From Janthinobacterium sp. PC23-8 (GTDB lineage Bacteria; Pseudomonadota; Gammaproteobacteria; Burkholderiales; Burkholderiaceae_D), in contig NZ_NJGY01000001.1 of assembly GCF_002250505.1 (NCBI RefSeq), positions 3,225,230 to 3,289,229 on the forward strand: 64,000 bases of DNA, in the 5' to 3' direction. Shown here one piece after another: positions 53,924 to 63,600 of the stretch (positions are counted from its first letter, which is position 1; every line of letters starts with the position of its first letter). The position numbers were made by a program, and so were the translations under genes. The notes beneath the pieces are model-generated. The model searched no databases. It had not been told where the DNA came from and saw only the letters and a list, made by a program, of their open reading frames with translations.

Positions 53924-56202
53924 TGACCCAGGCATTGCGCTATCTGCTGGTGGTGGGCGGCGGCATCGTCAGCATCCTGTTGTTCCTGCTGGCGTCCGCT
54001 TCCGACAACTCCGGTTTCTTCGACCGTTATTACACCTGGCTGCTGGGCCTGAACGCGGCCGTCGCCGTGTCACTGCTGGCGCTGGTCGGCATTTCGCTGG
54101 CGCGCCTGTATGCACGCTACAAGAGCGGCAAGTTCGGCTCGAAGCTGATGATGCGCCTGGTGATGCTGTTTGCCGCCGTCGGCATCCTGCCCGGCCTGGT
54201 GATCTTTCTGGTGTCGGTGCAGTTCGTTTCGCACTCGATCGAATCGTGGTTCAACGTCAAGATCGAAGCGGCGCTCGAATCGGGCCTGGAGCTGGGCCGC
54301 GCCGGCCTGGACACGGCGCTGGTCGAACTCGATCGTCGCGGCAAGCAGGCCGTCGATGAATTGCGCAGCGACCCGGTCACCGGCCCGGCAGTGCTGACCA
54401 GCCTGTTGCGCGAAGAGGGCATGCAGAACGTGATGATCGTCAGCGGCGACGGCATGTTGCTGGCCAGCGCCGGCCCGCACAGCGGCGCCGACCTGCCGAC
54501 GGCGGCGATGCTGGCGCAGGCGGCGCAGCCTGCCGGCTATGCTTCGGCCGAAGGCGGGCTGGAGCTGCATGACGACAGCATGGAGTCGGGCGGCGGCGGC
54601 ATGCGCAGCGGCCCGTCATCGCTGGACGCGGCCGCCAGCCTGCGCTTGCGCGTGCTGGTGGCCGTGCCCGGGCCTTCCGTGTCGCCACGCTATCTGCAGT
54701 TGCTCAAAGCGGTACCGCCCAAGCTGGCCACCAACGGCGAAATGCTGCGCGGCGCCTACAGCGAATACAAGGAACGGTTTGTCGCGCGCGTGGGCCTGCG
54801 CAAGATGTACATGGAAATCCTCACCTTGACCTTGCTGCTGGCCATTTTCGGCGCCATCGGCAGCGCCTTCCTGATCGCCAGCAACCTGGCCCAGCCGCTG
54901 CTGCTGCTGGCCGAAGGCACGCAGGCGGTGGCCCAGGGCGATCTGTCGCCGCGCCCTATCGTCGCCTCGCGCGACGAGCTGGGCACGCTGACGCAGTCGT
55001 TCAACATCATGACGCGCCAGTTGCTCGACGCGCGCACGGCCGTCGAAAGCAACCGCGCCGCCTTGCAAAACGCCAAGGCCCACCTGGAATCGGTACTGGC
55101 CAATATGTCGGCCGGCGTGATGGTGCTCGACGGCGACTTCAAGCTGGTCACCTGCAATGCCTCGGTCGAGCGCATCTTGCAGCACGCGGGCGTGACGATG
55201 GTGGGCCAGCCCCTGACCAGTATCTCCGGGATTGAAGAATTTGGCGCGGCCATCGTCAGCGCGTTTTCGGCGCAAAGCGCGCAATCGGCGTCGGGCCGCA
55301 ATGCGCAGCGGCTGCACTGGCAGCGCCAGATCGAGATTCCGCGCCGCCTGGGCAGCAGCGCCGACGAACACGACATCACCTTGCTGGCGCGCGGCTCGCG
55401 CCTGCCGCTCGAATCGGGCAGCGGCTACATTGTCGTGTTCGATGATATTTCCGACGTGATCTCGGCCCAGCGCTCGATCGCCTGGGGCGAGGTGGCGCGC
55501 CGCCTGGCGCATGAAATCAAGAATCCGCTGACACCGATTCAGCTGTCGGCCGAGCGGCTGCAGATGAAGCTGGAAGGCAAGCTGGAGCCGGCCGACGCCG
55601 ACCTCCTGGGCCGCGCCACCGGCACCATCGTCAAGCAGGTCGACGCCATGAAGCGCATGGTCGACGACTTCCGCGACTACGCGCGCACGCCGCCGGCGGT
55701 GCTCACGCCGCTGCGCCTCAACGAGCTGATCGAGGAGATACTGAACCTGTATCTCGGCGGCGACGATGGCGACATCATCCACCCGCTGCTGGCGCCCAAC
55801 CTGCCGATGGTGATGGGCGATCCGACCCAGTTGCGCCAGGTGATTCACAACCTGCTGCAGAACGCGCAGGACGCCATGGCGGACTTGCCGGAGGGCACTC
55901 CGCATCCCCGCATTGACGTACGCACCGAAGCAATTCATTATCGCAGTGCGGATGGCGGCGTGAACGTCGCCGTGCGCATGGCCATTACCGATAACGGCCC
56001 CGGTTTCGCGCCGAAAATCCTGGCGCGCGCTTTCGAGCCGTATGTCACGTCCAAGGCGCGCGGTACCGGTCTGGGCCTGGCGATGGTCAAGAAAATCATC
56101 GATGAGCACGGTGGGCGCATCGATATCGAGAACCGCGTCGACAGCAGTGGCGCTTCGGTCGTCATTTTGCTGTTAAAGTTAGCTCCCGATGTTCTCGCCT
56201 AG
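53923..56202 (+). CDS. ntrY: NtrY-like sensor histidine kinase
   Basis: The 759-residue membrane kinase has three N-terminal helices, a periplasmic or linker part and a fourth helix (ILTLTLLLAIFGAIGSAFLI) followed by a HAMP domain. A PAS domain starts near residue 385 (LESVLANMSAGVMVLDGDF). The kinase core has the phospho-His in RRLAHEIKNPLTPIQLSAER, the N box NLLQNAQDAMADLPEG, and DNGPGFAPKI and GTGLGLAMVKKIIDEHGG for ATP. It is probably a nitrogen or redox sensor that phosphorylates the regulator at 56317. The GTG start is coupled to DUF4390. Confidence 0.9.
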   Translation: MTQALRYLLVVGGGIVSILLFLLASASDNSGFFDRYYTWLLGLNAAVAVSLLALVGISLARLYARYKSGKFGSKLMMRLVMLFAAVGILPGLVIFLVSVQFVSHSIESWFNVKIEAALESGLELGRAGLDTALVELDRRGKQAVDELRSDPVTGPAVLTSLLREEGMQNVMIVSGDGMLLASAGPHSGADLPTAAMLAQAAQPAGYASAEGGLELHDDSMESGGGGMRSGPSSLDAAASLRLRVLVAVPGPSVSPRYLQLLKAVPPKLATNGEMLRGAYSEYKERFVARVGLRKMYMEILTLTLLLAIFGAIGSAFLIASNLAQPLLLLAEGTQAVAQGDLSPRPIVASRDELGTLTQSFNIMTRQLLDARTAVESNRAALQNAKAHLESVLANMSAGVMVLDGDFKLVTCNASVERILQHAGVTMVGQPLTSISGIEEFGAAIVSAFSAQSAQSASGRNAQRLHWQRQIEIPRRLGSSADEHDITLLARGSRLPLESGSGYIVVFDDISDVISAQRSIAWGEVARRLAHEIKNPLTPIQLSAERLQMKLEGKLEPADADLLGRATGTIVKQVDAMKRMVDDFRDYARTPPAVLTPLRLNELIEEILNLYLGGDDGDIIHPLLAPNLPMVMGDPTQLRQVIHNLLQNAQDAMADLPEGTPHPRIDVRTEAIHYRSADGGVNVAVRMAITDNGPGFAPKILARAFEPYVTSKARGTGLGLAMVKKIIDEHGGRIDIENRVDSSGASVVILLLKLAPDVLA

Positions 56203-56316
56203 TATTTAGTTGGCGAAAGCGTCTGGTTTAGTATTTAAAAAACAAATAAAATCATAGTTGTCCGCCGTGTGCCGTTTGGGCGCGCGGGGCGGCGAAATGA
56301 GGAAGGCAAGACACGA

Positions 56317-57039
56317 ATGGCAAACATACTCGTAGTGGATGATGAAATGGGTATCCGTGAGTTGCTCTCGGAGATACTGGGTGACGAAGGCCATGCTATC
56401 GAGCTGGCCGAAAATGCGCAGCAGGCCCGCGAAGCGCGCGCCGCCGGTGCGCCCGACCTGGTGCTGCTGGACATCTGGATGCCCGACACCGACGGCGTGA
56501 CCCTGCTCAAGGAATGGCAGCGCGATGGCTTGTTGACCATGCCGGTGATCATGATGTCGGGCCACGCCACGATCGATACGGCGGTGGAAGCGACGCGCAT
56601 TGGTGCGCTCAACTTCCTGGAGAAACCGATTTCCCTGCAAAAGTTGTTGAAAGCCGTGCAGCAAGGCCTGACCCGTGCCCAGGAAACCGTGCGCGCGCCG
56701 GTGGCCGCACCGCGTCCGGCGGCGCCGGCGCCCGTCGAAGAGAGCAGCAGCCATCCGGCGCCGAGCTTTGGCGGCGGCACGCCGCAGCAGATGATGGTGC
56801 GCCCCGGTATCGCCGCACCGGCCCAGGCCGAAGGCCATGGCTACAATCTGTCGTTCGACCTGCCGCTGCGCGAGGCGCGCGACGCCTTCGAGCGCATGTA
56901 TTTCGAACACCACCTGGGCCGCGAAGGCGGCAGCATGACCCGCGTGGCGGAAAAGACGGGCCTGGAACGCACCCATCTTTACCGCAAGCTCAAGCAACTG
57001 GGCGTGGAACCGGGCAAGCTGGCCAAGAAAAACCTGTGA
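56317..57039 (+). CDS. Response regulator, NtrX-like without AAA+ domain
   Basis: The 240-residue protein has a receiver domain (1-120) with VVDDEMGIRELLSEILGDEG, the phospho-Asp in LVLLDIWMPDTDG, MMSGHAT and the Lys in FLEKPISLQ. A Pro/Ala/Glu linker follows (about 125-175). It ends with a Fis-type helix-turn-helix, MTRVAEKTGLERTHLYRKLK. The sequence and partner match NtrX, but the central AAA+ domain that contacts sigma-54 in NtrC/NtrX (about 230 residues) is missing. It should act as an ordinary activator or repressor, not as a sigma-54 activator. The ATG at 56317 is the family start. Confidence 0.85.
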   Translation: MANILVVDDEMGIRELLSEILGDEGHAIELAENAQQAREARAAGAPDLVLLDIWMPDTDGVTLLKEWQRDGLLTMPVIMMSGHATIDTAVEATRIGALNFLEKPISLQKLLKAVQQGLTRAQETVRAPVAAPRPAAPAPVEESSSHPAPSFGGGTPQQMMVRPGIAAPAQAEGHGYNLSFDLPLREARDAFERMYFEHHLGREGGSMTRVAEKTGLERTHLYRKLKQLGVEPGKLAKKNL

Positions 57040-57434
57040 CGCCAGCTGTGCGGGGGTTGACGCCGCTGACCCTGGTCAGCGGCGCCCGCGCCAGCGAACG
57101 CGAGGCCGCCATCGCGCAAGCCTTGCCGCCGCGACAGGCCAATGCCGTGATCCTCGAAGGGCTGGCAGACGGCAACGCCATCCTGGCCGACCTGGCCGAA
57201 CACACTTGTCCTCCCGCCTCCCTGCAATTGCTGCGCATCGCGCCCGGTTGCCTGTGCTGCAGCGGCAATCTGGTATTGCGTGTAACATTGAATCGTCTCC
57301 TGCGCCATCGGCCCGCGCATCTGTTCATCAGCCTGGCAGACGCCACGCATATCGAGCAGTTGCGCAGCGCGCTGGCCGCCAGTCCCTACGATGCCTGGCT
57401 GGCGCTGCAGCCTGACTTGATCCTTGCCCCCTGA
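57036..57434 (+). CDS. CobW-like small protein with a CLCC motif but no P-loop
   Basis: The 132-residue protein starts at a GTG that overlaps the response-regulator stop (GTGA). It resembles the N-terminal part of CobW/COG0523 proteins: LTLVSGARASEREAAIAQAL where CobW has its GTPase P-loop, and RIAPGCLCCSGNLVLRVTLN, containing the CxCC-type metal-binding motif. The Walker A GxxGxGKT is not present, and the later GTPase motifs are absent because the protein is only 132 residues. It therefore cannot hydrolyse GTP in the usual way. It might bind a metal (zinc, for example). Function unknown. Confidence 0.65.
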   Translation: MTPAVRGLTPLTLVSGARASEREAAIAQALPPRQANAVILEGLADGNAILADLAEHTCPPASLQLLRIAPGCLCCSGNLVLRVTLNRLLRHRPAHLFISLADATHIEQLRSALAASPYDAWLALQPDLILAP

Positions 57435-57597
57435 AGCGATGTTGCCGTAGCCGTCCCGATCGCAGTTTGCACGCAGTTTGCATCTCGTTACAACTACTTT
57501 CCCTGCAGAGCGGGATCGCGCTTGAAATGCCATGGCCTGGTCCCCACCTCTGTTCTGAAACCGCAGGAGTTCCTCCTGCCTGAGCGAAGGACGCACA

Positions 57598-57855
57598 ATG
57601 AACCTGATCTATAACAGCGAGCAATACAGCGTCGTGGAATTCGGCGCCGATGGCAACCTCGAAGCATTGCGCTTTGGCGGCTACGAAATCGTCGACAAGG
57701 GGGGCAAGCGCGAGACCTTTATCGCCGGCGTGCTGGCGCAACATTTCCGCCGCGATGTGAGCGAGCTGATCGCCAGCGAACCGAGCATGGAAGAGATCGA
57801 TGAATTCCTCGGCAGCTACGATGCCTTGATGAGCCAGCCTGTGCTGCTGCACTAG
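57598..57855 (+). CDS. DUF3567 domain-containing protein
   Basis: The 85-residue acidic protein begins MNLIYNSEQYSVVEFGADGN and ends SMEEIDEFLGSYDALMSQPV, matching the betaproteobacterial DUF3567 family. It is soluble, without a signal peptide. Function is unknown in the family. It is followed after 87 bases by a class II amidotransferase. No operon partner is evident on the 5' side, where the gap from 57435 to 57597 has no other gene. Confidence 0.85.
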   Translation: MNLIYNSEQYSVVEFGADGNLEALRFGGYEIVDKGGKRETFIAGVLAQHFRRDVSELIASEPSMEEIDEFLGSYDALMSQPVLLH

Positions 57856-57942
57856 GCTTTGCGTGGTTGGTGGAGCAAGCGGCCATACCCATTGCGTTGG
57901 CGGCATGGTAAGGTGGCCGGATTACCTTGTCGCAAACAGACC

Positions 57943-58722
57943 ATGTGCCAACTTCTCGCAATGAATTGCAATGTCCCCACCGACATTGTCTTTAGTTTTA
58001 CGGGCTTCGCCATGCGCGGCGGCCATACCGACACCCACCACGACGGCTGGGGCATCGCCTTTTTCGAAGGCGCCGGCGTGCGCCATTTCGTCGATCACCA
58101 GGCGGCCATCGCCTCGCCGGTGGCCGAGCTGATCAAACGCTATCCGATCAAGTCGCGCAATGTGATCGCGCATATCCGCAAGGCCACGCAAGGTCAGGTG
58201 GCGCTGGAAAATTGCCATCCTTTCGTGCGCGAACTGTGGGGGCGCTACTGGGTGTTTGCCCACAATGGCGACCTGAAGGAGTTCAACCCGTTGCTCAGCG
58301 GCAGCTATCGTCCGGTCGGCTGCACCGACAGCGAACTGGCCTTCTGCTACCTGCTGCAGGAACTGCACGCGCGCTTCGGCGATACGCCGCCAGGCTTGCC
58401 GCAGCTGCATCTGGCGCTGGCCGAGCTATTGCCCGGCATTGCCGCGCACGGCACCTTCAACATGATGCTGTCGAGCGGCGCAGCGCTGTTTGCCCATTGC
58501 TCGACCAGCTTGCATTATCTGGTGCGACAGCATCCGTTTCCAACTGCTAAACTCTCCGATGAAGACTTGAGCGTGGACTTTTCCCAGGTTACCACGCCGC
58601 AGGACCGGGTGGCCGTGATCGTCACGCAACCGCTGACGACCAATGAGCAATGGACGGCGTTTACCCCCGGCGAATTGAAATTGTTTGTAGACGGTACGGT
58701 ACAAGAAGCTCCCGCTATTTAA
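57943..58722 (+). CDS. Class II glutamine amidotransferase (YafJ-like)
   Basis: The 259-residue protein has the N-terminal nucleophile Cys2 in MCQLLAMNCNVPTDIVFSFT, which requires removal of Met1. HIRKATQGQVALENCHPFVR, the HNGDL block in VFAHNGDLKEFNP and GCTDSELAFCYLLQEL complete the glutaminase pocket. It would release ammonia or cleave a gamma-glutamyl bond from glutamine; relatives such as YafJ and Dug3 act on gamma-glutamyl compounds. It has no synthetase domain. The start is fixed by the catalytic Cys. Confidence 0.9.
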   Translation: MCQLLAMNCNVPTDIVFSFTGFAMRGGHTDTHHDGWGIAFFEGAGVRHFVDHQAAIASPVAELIKRYPIKSRNVIAHIRKATQGQVALENCHPFVRELWGRYWVFAHNGDLKEFNPLLSGSYRPVGCTDSELAFCYLLQELHARFGDTPPGLPQLHLALAELLPGIAAHGTFNMMLSSGAALFAHCSTSLHYLVRQHPFPTAKLSDEDLSVDFSQVTTPQDRVAVIVTQPLTTNEQWTAFTPGELKLFVDGTVQEAPAI

Positions 58723-58860
58723 TTTGTTGACGACAATACCGTGCAATGCTGCCAAAATAACCAACAGCGCGGGCTAAATTGATTTAGAGTATTGTCAATA
58801 GTGAACCTTGACGCAGGCGTGGCGCCGCCAGTGTCACTCGACATGATTGATGAAGATTGA

Positions 58861-60141
58861 ATGATCGATATTTCCAGTAACGACATCTCCCCGAAACCCT
58901 TGCGCGTGCGCGAGTTCTATCTGGGGCGACAGCCCATCCTCGACCGCAACCAGGCCCTGTTCGGCTATGAGTTGCTATTTCGCAACGCTCCGGTCGGGCC
59001 CGCCAATATCACCAGCGATCTGTCGGCCACGGCCAGCGTGATTGCCCACGTTTCACAGCTGGGCATGGAAAAGGTGGTCGGCGATGCCCTCGGCTTCGTC
59101 AATGTCGATGCCGACGTGATCATGAGCGATATCTTCAGTTTCCTGCCGCGCGAAAAAGTGGTGCTGGAAATCGTCGAAACCATGGAGGTCACCCCGGAGT
59201 TGCGCGCACGCATCAGCGAACTGGCCGGTCACGGTTTTACGTTTGCGCTGGAAAACGTGGTGGCCGATACGGCGCAAGTGCAGGCACTGCTGCCGCTGGT
59301 GCAATACGTCAAAATGGACATGCGCACGGTCCAGCCGGCGGACCTGGCCAGCCTGGCGCAGCGTTTCAAGGCCGCACAAAAAAAGCTGGTGGCCGAAAAA
59401 GTCGAAACGCGCGAAGAATTCAAAGCCACGCTGGACCTCGGTTTCGATTACTTCCAGGGCTATTATTTTGCCAAGCCCGCCATCATGACGGGCAAGAAGC
59501 TGTCGCCGTCGCAACTGGCCGTGATGGAGCTGATGACCCTGGTGACCTCGGATGCCGACAATCTGGACATCGAGCACGCCATCAAGCGCGACGTGTCGCT
59601 GGCGCTGAACCTGCTGCGTCTGGTCAATACGCCGGCCGTCGGCGCGCGCCAGCGCATCGATTCGCTGAGCCAGGCCGTCAGCGTGCTGGGCCGTCGCCAA
59701 CTGCAGCGCTGGCTGCAAATCATGCTGTACGCGGAACCAAGCAAGCGCGGCCATAGCATGACGCCGCTGCTGATGCTGGCCACCACCCGTGGCCGCCTGC
59801 TCGAATTGCTGGCCCATAAACTGCGTCCCAACCATGCTCATTCGGCCGACATCGCCTTTACAGTCGGCATCATGTCGCTGATGGACACCTTGTTCGCCGT
59901 GCCGATGGCCGATATCCTGCAACAGATCGAAGTGATCGAGGAAGTGGCCGAAGCGCTGCTGTCGCGCGGCGGCTTCTATGGCGACCTGCTGCGCCTGGCC
60001 GAATGCATCGAGCGCATCGACGACATGGAAGGCGAAATCGTGCCGACCCTGCGCGACCTGGCGATGTCGCCGGACGACCTGGTCGAGCTGGAAATGGCCG
60101 CCTTCGAATGGAGCGACAACGTCGTCAGGTATGCGCTGTAA
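58861..60141 (+). CDS. EAL-like and HDOD domain protein
   Basis: The 426-residue protein joins an EAL domain (about 15-215) and an HDOD domain (about 215-415, RDVSLALNLLRLVNTPAVGA). The EAL domain is degenerate. The EAL motif reads ELLFR in GYELLFRNAP, DDF-like residues are changed (QYVKMDMR), and the conserved Glu remains in AEKVETREEF. It is unlikely to hydrolyse cyclic di-GMP but may bind it. Such YuxH-type proteins are signalling adaptors that affect motility or biofilm. It is a single-gene unit with its own terminator. Confidence 0.88.
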   Translation: MIDISSNDISPKPLRVREFYLGRQPILDRNQALFGYELLFRNAPVGPANITSDLSATASVIAHVSQLGMEKVVGDALGFVNVDADVIMSDIFSFLPREKVVLEIVETMEVTPELRARISELAGHGFTFALENVVADTAQVQALLPLVQYVKMDMRTVQPADLASLAQRFKAAQKKLVAEKVETREEFKATLDLGFDYFQGYYFAKPAIMTGKKLSPSQLAVMELMTLVTSDADNLDIEHAIKRDVSLALNLLRLVNTPAVGARQRIDSLSQAVSVLGRRQLQRWLQIMLYAEPSKRGHSMTPLLMLATTRGRLLELLAHKLRPNHAHSADIAFTVGIMSLMDTLFAVPMADILQQIEVIEEVAEALLSRGGFYGDLLRLAECIERIDDMEGEIVPTLRDLAMSPDDLVELEMAAFEWSDNVVRYAL

Positions 60142-60153
60142 TTGAGCGGCTCA

Positions 60154-60192
60154 AAAACACCCCGCCCCGGCATCGCCGCGGCGGGGTGTTTT
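60154..60192 (+). terminator. Rho-independent terminator after the EAL-HDOD gene
   Basis: AAAACACCCCGCC (60154-60166) pairs with GGCGGGGTGTTTT (60180-60192) in a 13-bp stem followed by a T-rich stretch. The symmetric A and T flanks mean it can work in both directions, ending the SPW-repeat gene on the minus strand as well. Confidence 0.85.
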
Positions 60193-60195
60193 GTT

Positions 60196-60567
60196 TCAAG
60201 CGGCCGCGCCCGGCCAGTGCTTGTGCAGCTCGGGATCGGTGCGCAGTTCCCACAGCGCCAGCACCACCACGGCGACGCCGGCGATCAGGCAGTTCCACAG
60301 CACCGCGCGCTGGTCGGCCAGGCGCAGTACCCACGGCGAGACGGCCACCCAGACGCCCACCAGCAGATTGACGATGACGGCCCAGAAATAGGTCTTGTAC
60401 AGGTCAAACGCGGCCAGCACGGCGATCACCAGCCCCGAGACCAGGGCGTTGATCATTTGCGGCGAGCCTTGTGCGTAGCCCAGGGCCCACGGCGAGACGA
60501 TCAGCCACAAGCCCAGCAGCAGGATCACCTGGTCCTGCCAGCGTTTCAGTTTGAATTGCGTTGCCAT
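60196..60567 (-). CDS. SPW repeat-containing membrane protein
   Basis: The 123-residue protein has four membrane helices and two SPW repeats: LWLIVSPWALGYAQG and GVWVAVSPWVLRLADQ. The SPW family consists of small integral membrane proteins of unknown function found in many bacteria. The ATG at 60567 begins MATQFKLKRWQDQ, the usual basic start; a longer frame to 60609 is not supported. It lies 97 bases after the metH stop on the same strand. Confidence 0.85.
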   Translation of the reverse strand: MATQFKLKRWQDQVILLLGLWLIVSPWALGYAQGSPQMINALVSGLVIAVLAAFDLYKTYFWAVIVNLLVGVWVAVSPWVLRLADQRAVLWNCLIAGVAVVVLALWELRTDPELHKHWPGAAA

Positions 60568-60664
60568 AATGCCTCCCCGGAAGATGCAGACGCCCCCAGG
60601 CGCCCGCATACAGCCTTAGTGGCGTGGCGGCGCGCGAAAGTTCCGCACCGCCGCCCAAGGCAGC

Positions 60665-63600
60665 TCAGGACAGGTTCGGTGCCAGCCAGCGCTCGATGTC
60701 TTCCTTCGGCACGCCGCGGCGCTTGACCATGTCTTCCACCTGGTCTTCGCCGATCTTGCCGACCACAAAGTATTTCGATTCCGGGTGGGCAAAGTAAAAG
60801 CCGGACACGGCCGCGCCGGGGAACATGGCGTACGATTCGGTCAGCTGCATGCCGATTTCTTCGGCCTGCAATACGTCGAACATGGCGCGCTTGACCGTGT
60901 GCTCGGGGCAGGCGGGGTAGCCGGGCGCCGGGCGGATGCCGACGTATTTCTCGTCAATCATGGCCTCATTGCTCAGCTGCTCGCCGGTGGCATAGCCCCA
61001 CAGGTCGGTGCGCACGCGCTCGTGCAGGTATTCGGCAAACGCTTCGGCCAGGCGGTCGGCCAGCGACTTCAACATGATGGACGAGTAGTCGTCATGCGCG
61101 TCCTCGAAGCGTTTTTCGTATTTCTCGATGCCGATGCCGGACGTGACGGCGAACATGCCGAGGTAGTCTTTGACCCCCGAGTCTTTTGGTGCAACAAAGT
61201 CGGCCAGGCACTGGTTCGGCCGCTGCACGCCGTCGACCACCGGTTTGACGCCCTGCTGGCGCATGCCGTAGTAGGTGAACGCCACCGTGGTGCGCGTGTC
61301 GTCCGTATAGACTTCGATATCGTCGTCGTTGACGCTGTTGGCCGGCAGCAGCGCCACCACGCCATTGGCCGTCAGCCAGCGCCCGTCGATCAGTTTTTTC
61401 AGCAGCGCCTGGCCTTCCGCATACACCCTGGTGGCCGCATCGCCCACCACCTCGTCGGTCAGGATGGCGGGGAAGGGGCCGGCCAGATCCCAGGTCTGGA
61501 AGAACGGACCCCAGTCGATATAGTTGGCCAGGGTGGCCAGGTCGACGTTCTTGAACACGCGCCGGCCGATGAATTTCGGTTTGACGGGCTTAGCTGCGCC
61601 GTCAAACGGCAGCACCATTTTGTTGGCGCGCGCCTTCGGCAACGACAGGATCGGCAGCGCCTTCTTGTTGGCGTGCTGTTCGCGGATGCGCGCGTAATCG
61701 AGTTCGATGTCTGCCACGTATTTGTCGCGCTGTTCGGGCGTCAGGAGCGACTGCGCCACTGACACCGAACGCGAAGCGTCCGGCACGTAAATCACCGGGC
61801 CTTCGTAGTTGTGGGCGATTTTCACGGCCGTGTGGGCGCGGCTGGTGGTGGCACCGCCGATCAGGAGCGGAATTTTCAGCATGCGGAAGTGTTCGTCGCG
61901 CTGCATTTCCTTGGCCACATAGGCCATTTCTTCGAGCGACGGCGTGATCAGGCCCGACAGGCCGATAATATCGGCGTTTTCCACCTTGGCGCGCGCCAGG
62001 ATTTCCGAACACGGCACCATCACGCCCATGTTCACCACTTCGAAGTTATTACACTGCAGCACCACGGTAACGATATTCTTGCCGATATCGTGCACGTCGC
62101 CTTTCACGGTCGCCATGATGATCTTGCCTTTCGGCTTGGCGACGATGCCGGTGCGTTTTTCTTCCAGCAGTTTTTCTTCCTCGATAAACGGAATCAGGTG
62201 GGCCACCGCCTGTTTCATCACGCGCGCCGATTTCACCACCTGAGGTAAAAACATCTTGCCCTGGCCAAACAAATCGCCGACCACGTCCATGCCGGCCATC
62301 AAGGGGCCTTCGATCACGTGGATCGGGCGACCGCCGTTGTGCAGCAGTTCCTGGCGCGCTTCTTCCGTGTCTTCGACGATGAACTGGGTAATGCCATGCA
62401 CCAGCGCATGCGACAGGCGCGCCTGCACCGTGCCTTCGCGCCAGGCCAGGTTCTGCACGTCGGTCTTGCCGCCGCCCGCTTTCAGGGTGCCGGCAAATTC
62501 GATCATGCGTTCGGTCGAGTCTTCGCGGCGGTTCAGCACCACGTCTTCGACCCGCTCGCGCAGTTCCGGGTCCAGGTTGTCGTACACACCGACCATGCCG
62601 GCGTTGACGATGCCCATGGTCATGCCGGCCTTGATGGCGTGGTACAGGAATACCGTGTGGATCGCTTCGCGGGCCGGATCGTTGCCGCGGAAACTGAACG
62701 ACACGTTCGACACGCCGCCCGAAATCTTCGCGTATGGCAGGTTCTCCTTGATCCAGCGCGTGGCGTTGATGAAGTCGACCGCGTAGTTGTTGTGCTCTTC
62801 GATGCCGGTGGCGACGGCAAAGATATTCGGATCGAAAATGATGTCTTCGGGCGGGAAGTCGAGCGCGTCGACCAGCAGGTGATAGGCGCGCGCGCAGATC
62901 TCGATCTTGCGCTCGAACGTGTCGGCCTGCCCCTTTTCATCGAAGGCCATGACGATCACGGCCGCGCCGTAGCGGCGGCACAGCGTGGCCTGGCGCAAGA
63001 ATTCCGCCTCGCCTTCCTTCATTGAAATCGAATTGACGATGGCCTTGCCCTGCACGCATTTCAGGCCCGCTTCGATCACCGACCATTTCGACGAGTCAAC
63101 CATGATGGGCACGCGCGAAATATCGGGTTCGGAGGCGATCAGGTTCAAAAAGCGCGTCATGGCGGCCAGCGAGTCGAGCATGGCCTCGTCCATGTTGATG
63201 TCGATCACCTGGGCGCCGTTTTCCACCTGCTGGCGCGCCACCGACAAGGCCTCGTCGTATTGCTCGTTCAGAATCATGCGCGCAAACGCTTTCGAGCCCG
63301 TGACGTTGGTGCGCTCGCCGACGTTGACGAACAGCGAGTCGTCATTGATGACGAACGGCTCGAGGCCGGCCAGGCGCAGCTCGTGGCTCTTTGCCGGAAC
63401 GGTGCGCGGCGTGTTGTGCGCCAGCAGCTCGCCGATCGCCTTGATATGTTCGGGCGTGGTGCCGCAGCAGCCGCCAGCCATGTTCAGAAAGCCGGCGTCG
63501 GCAAATTCGCGCAGCAGGGCGGACGTATCTTCCGGCAACTCGTCGAAACCCGTGTCGCTCATGGGGTTGGGCAAGCCGGCGTTCGGGTAGATGCACACAA

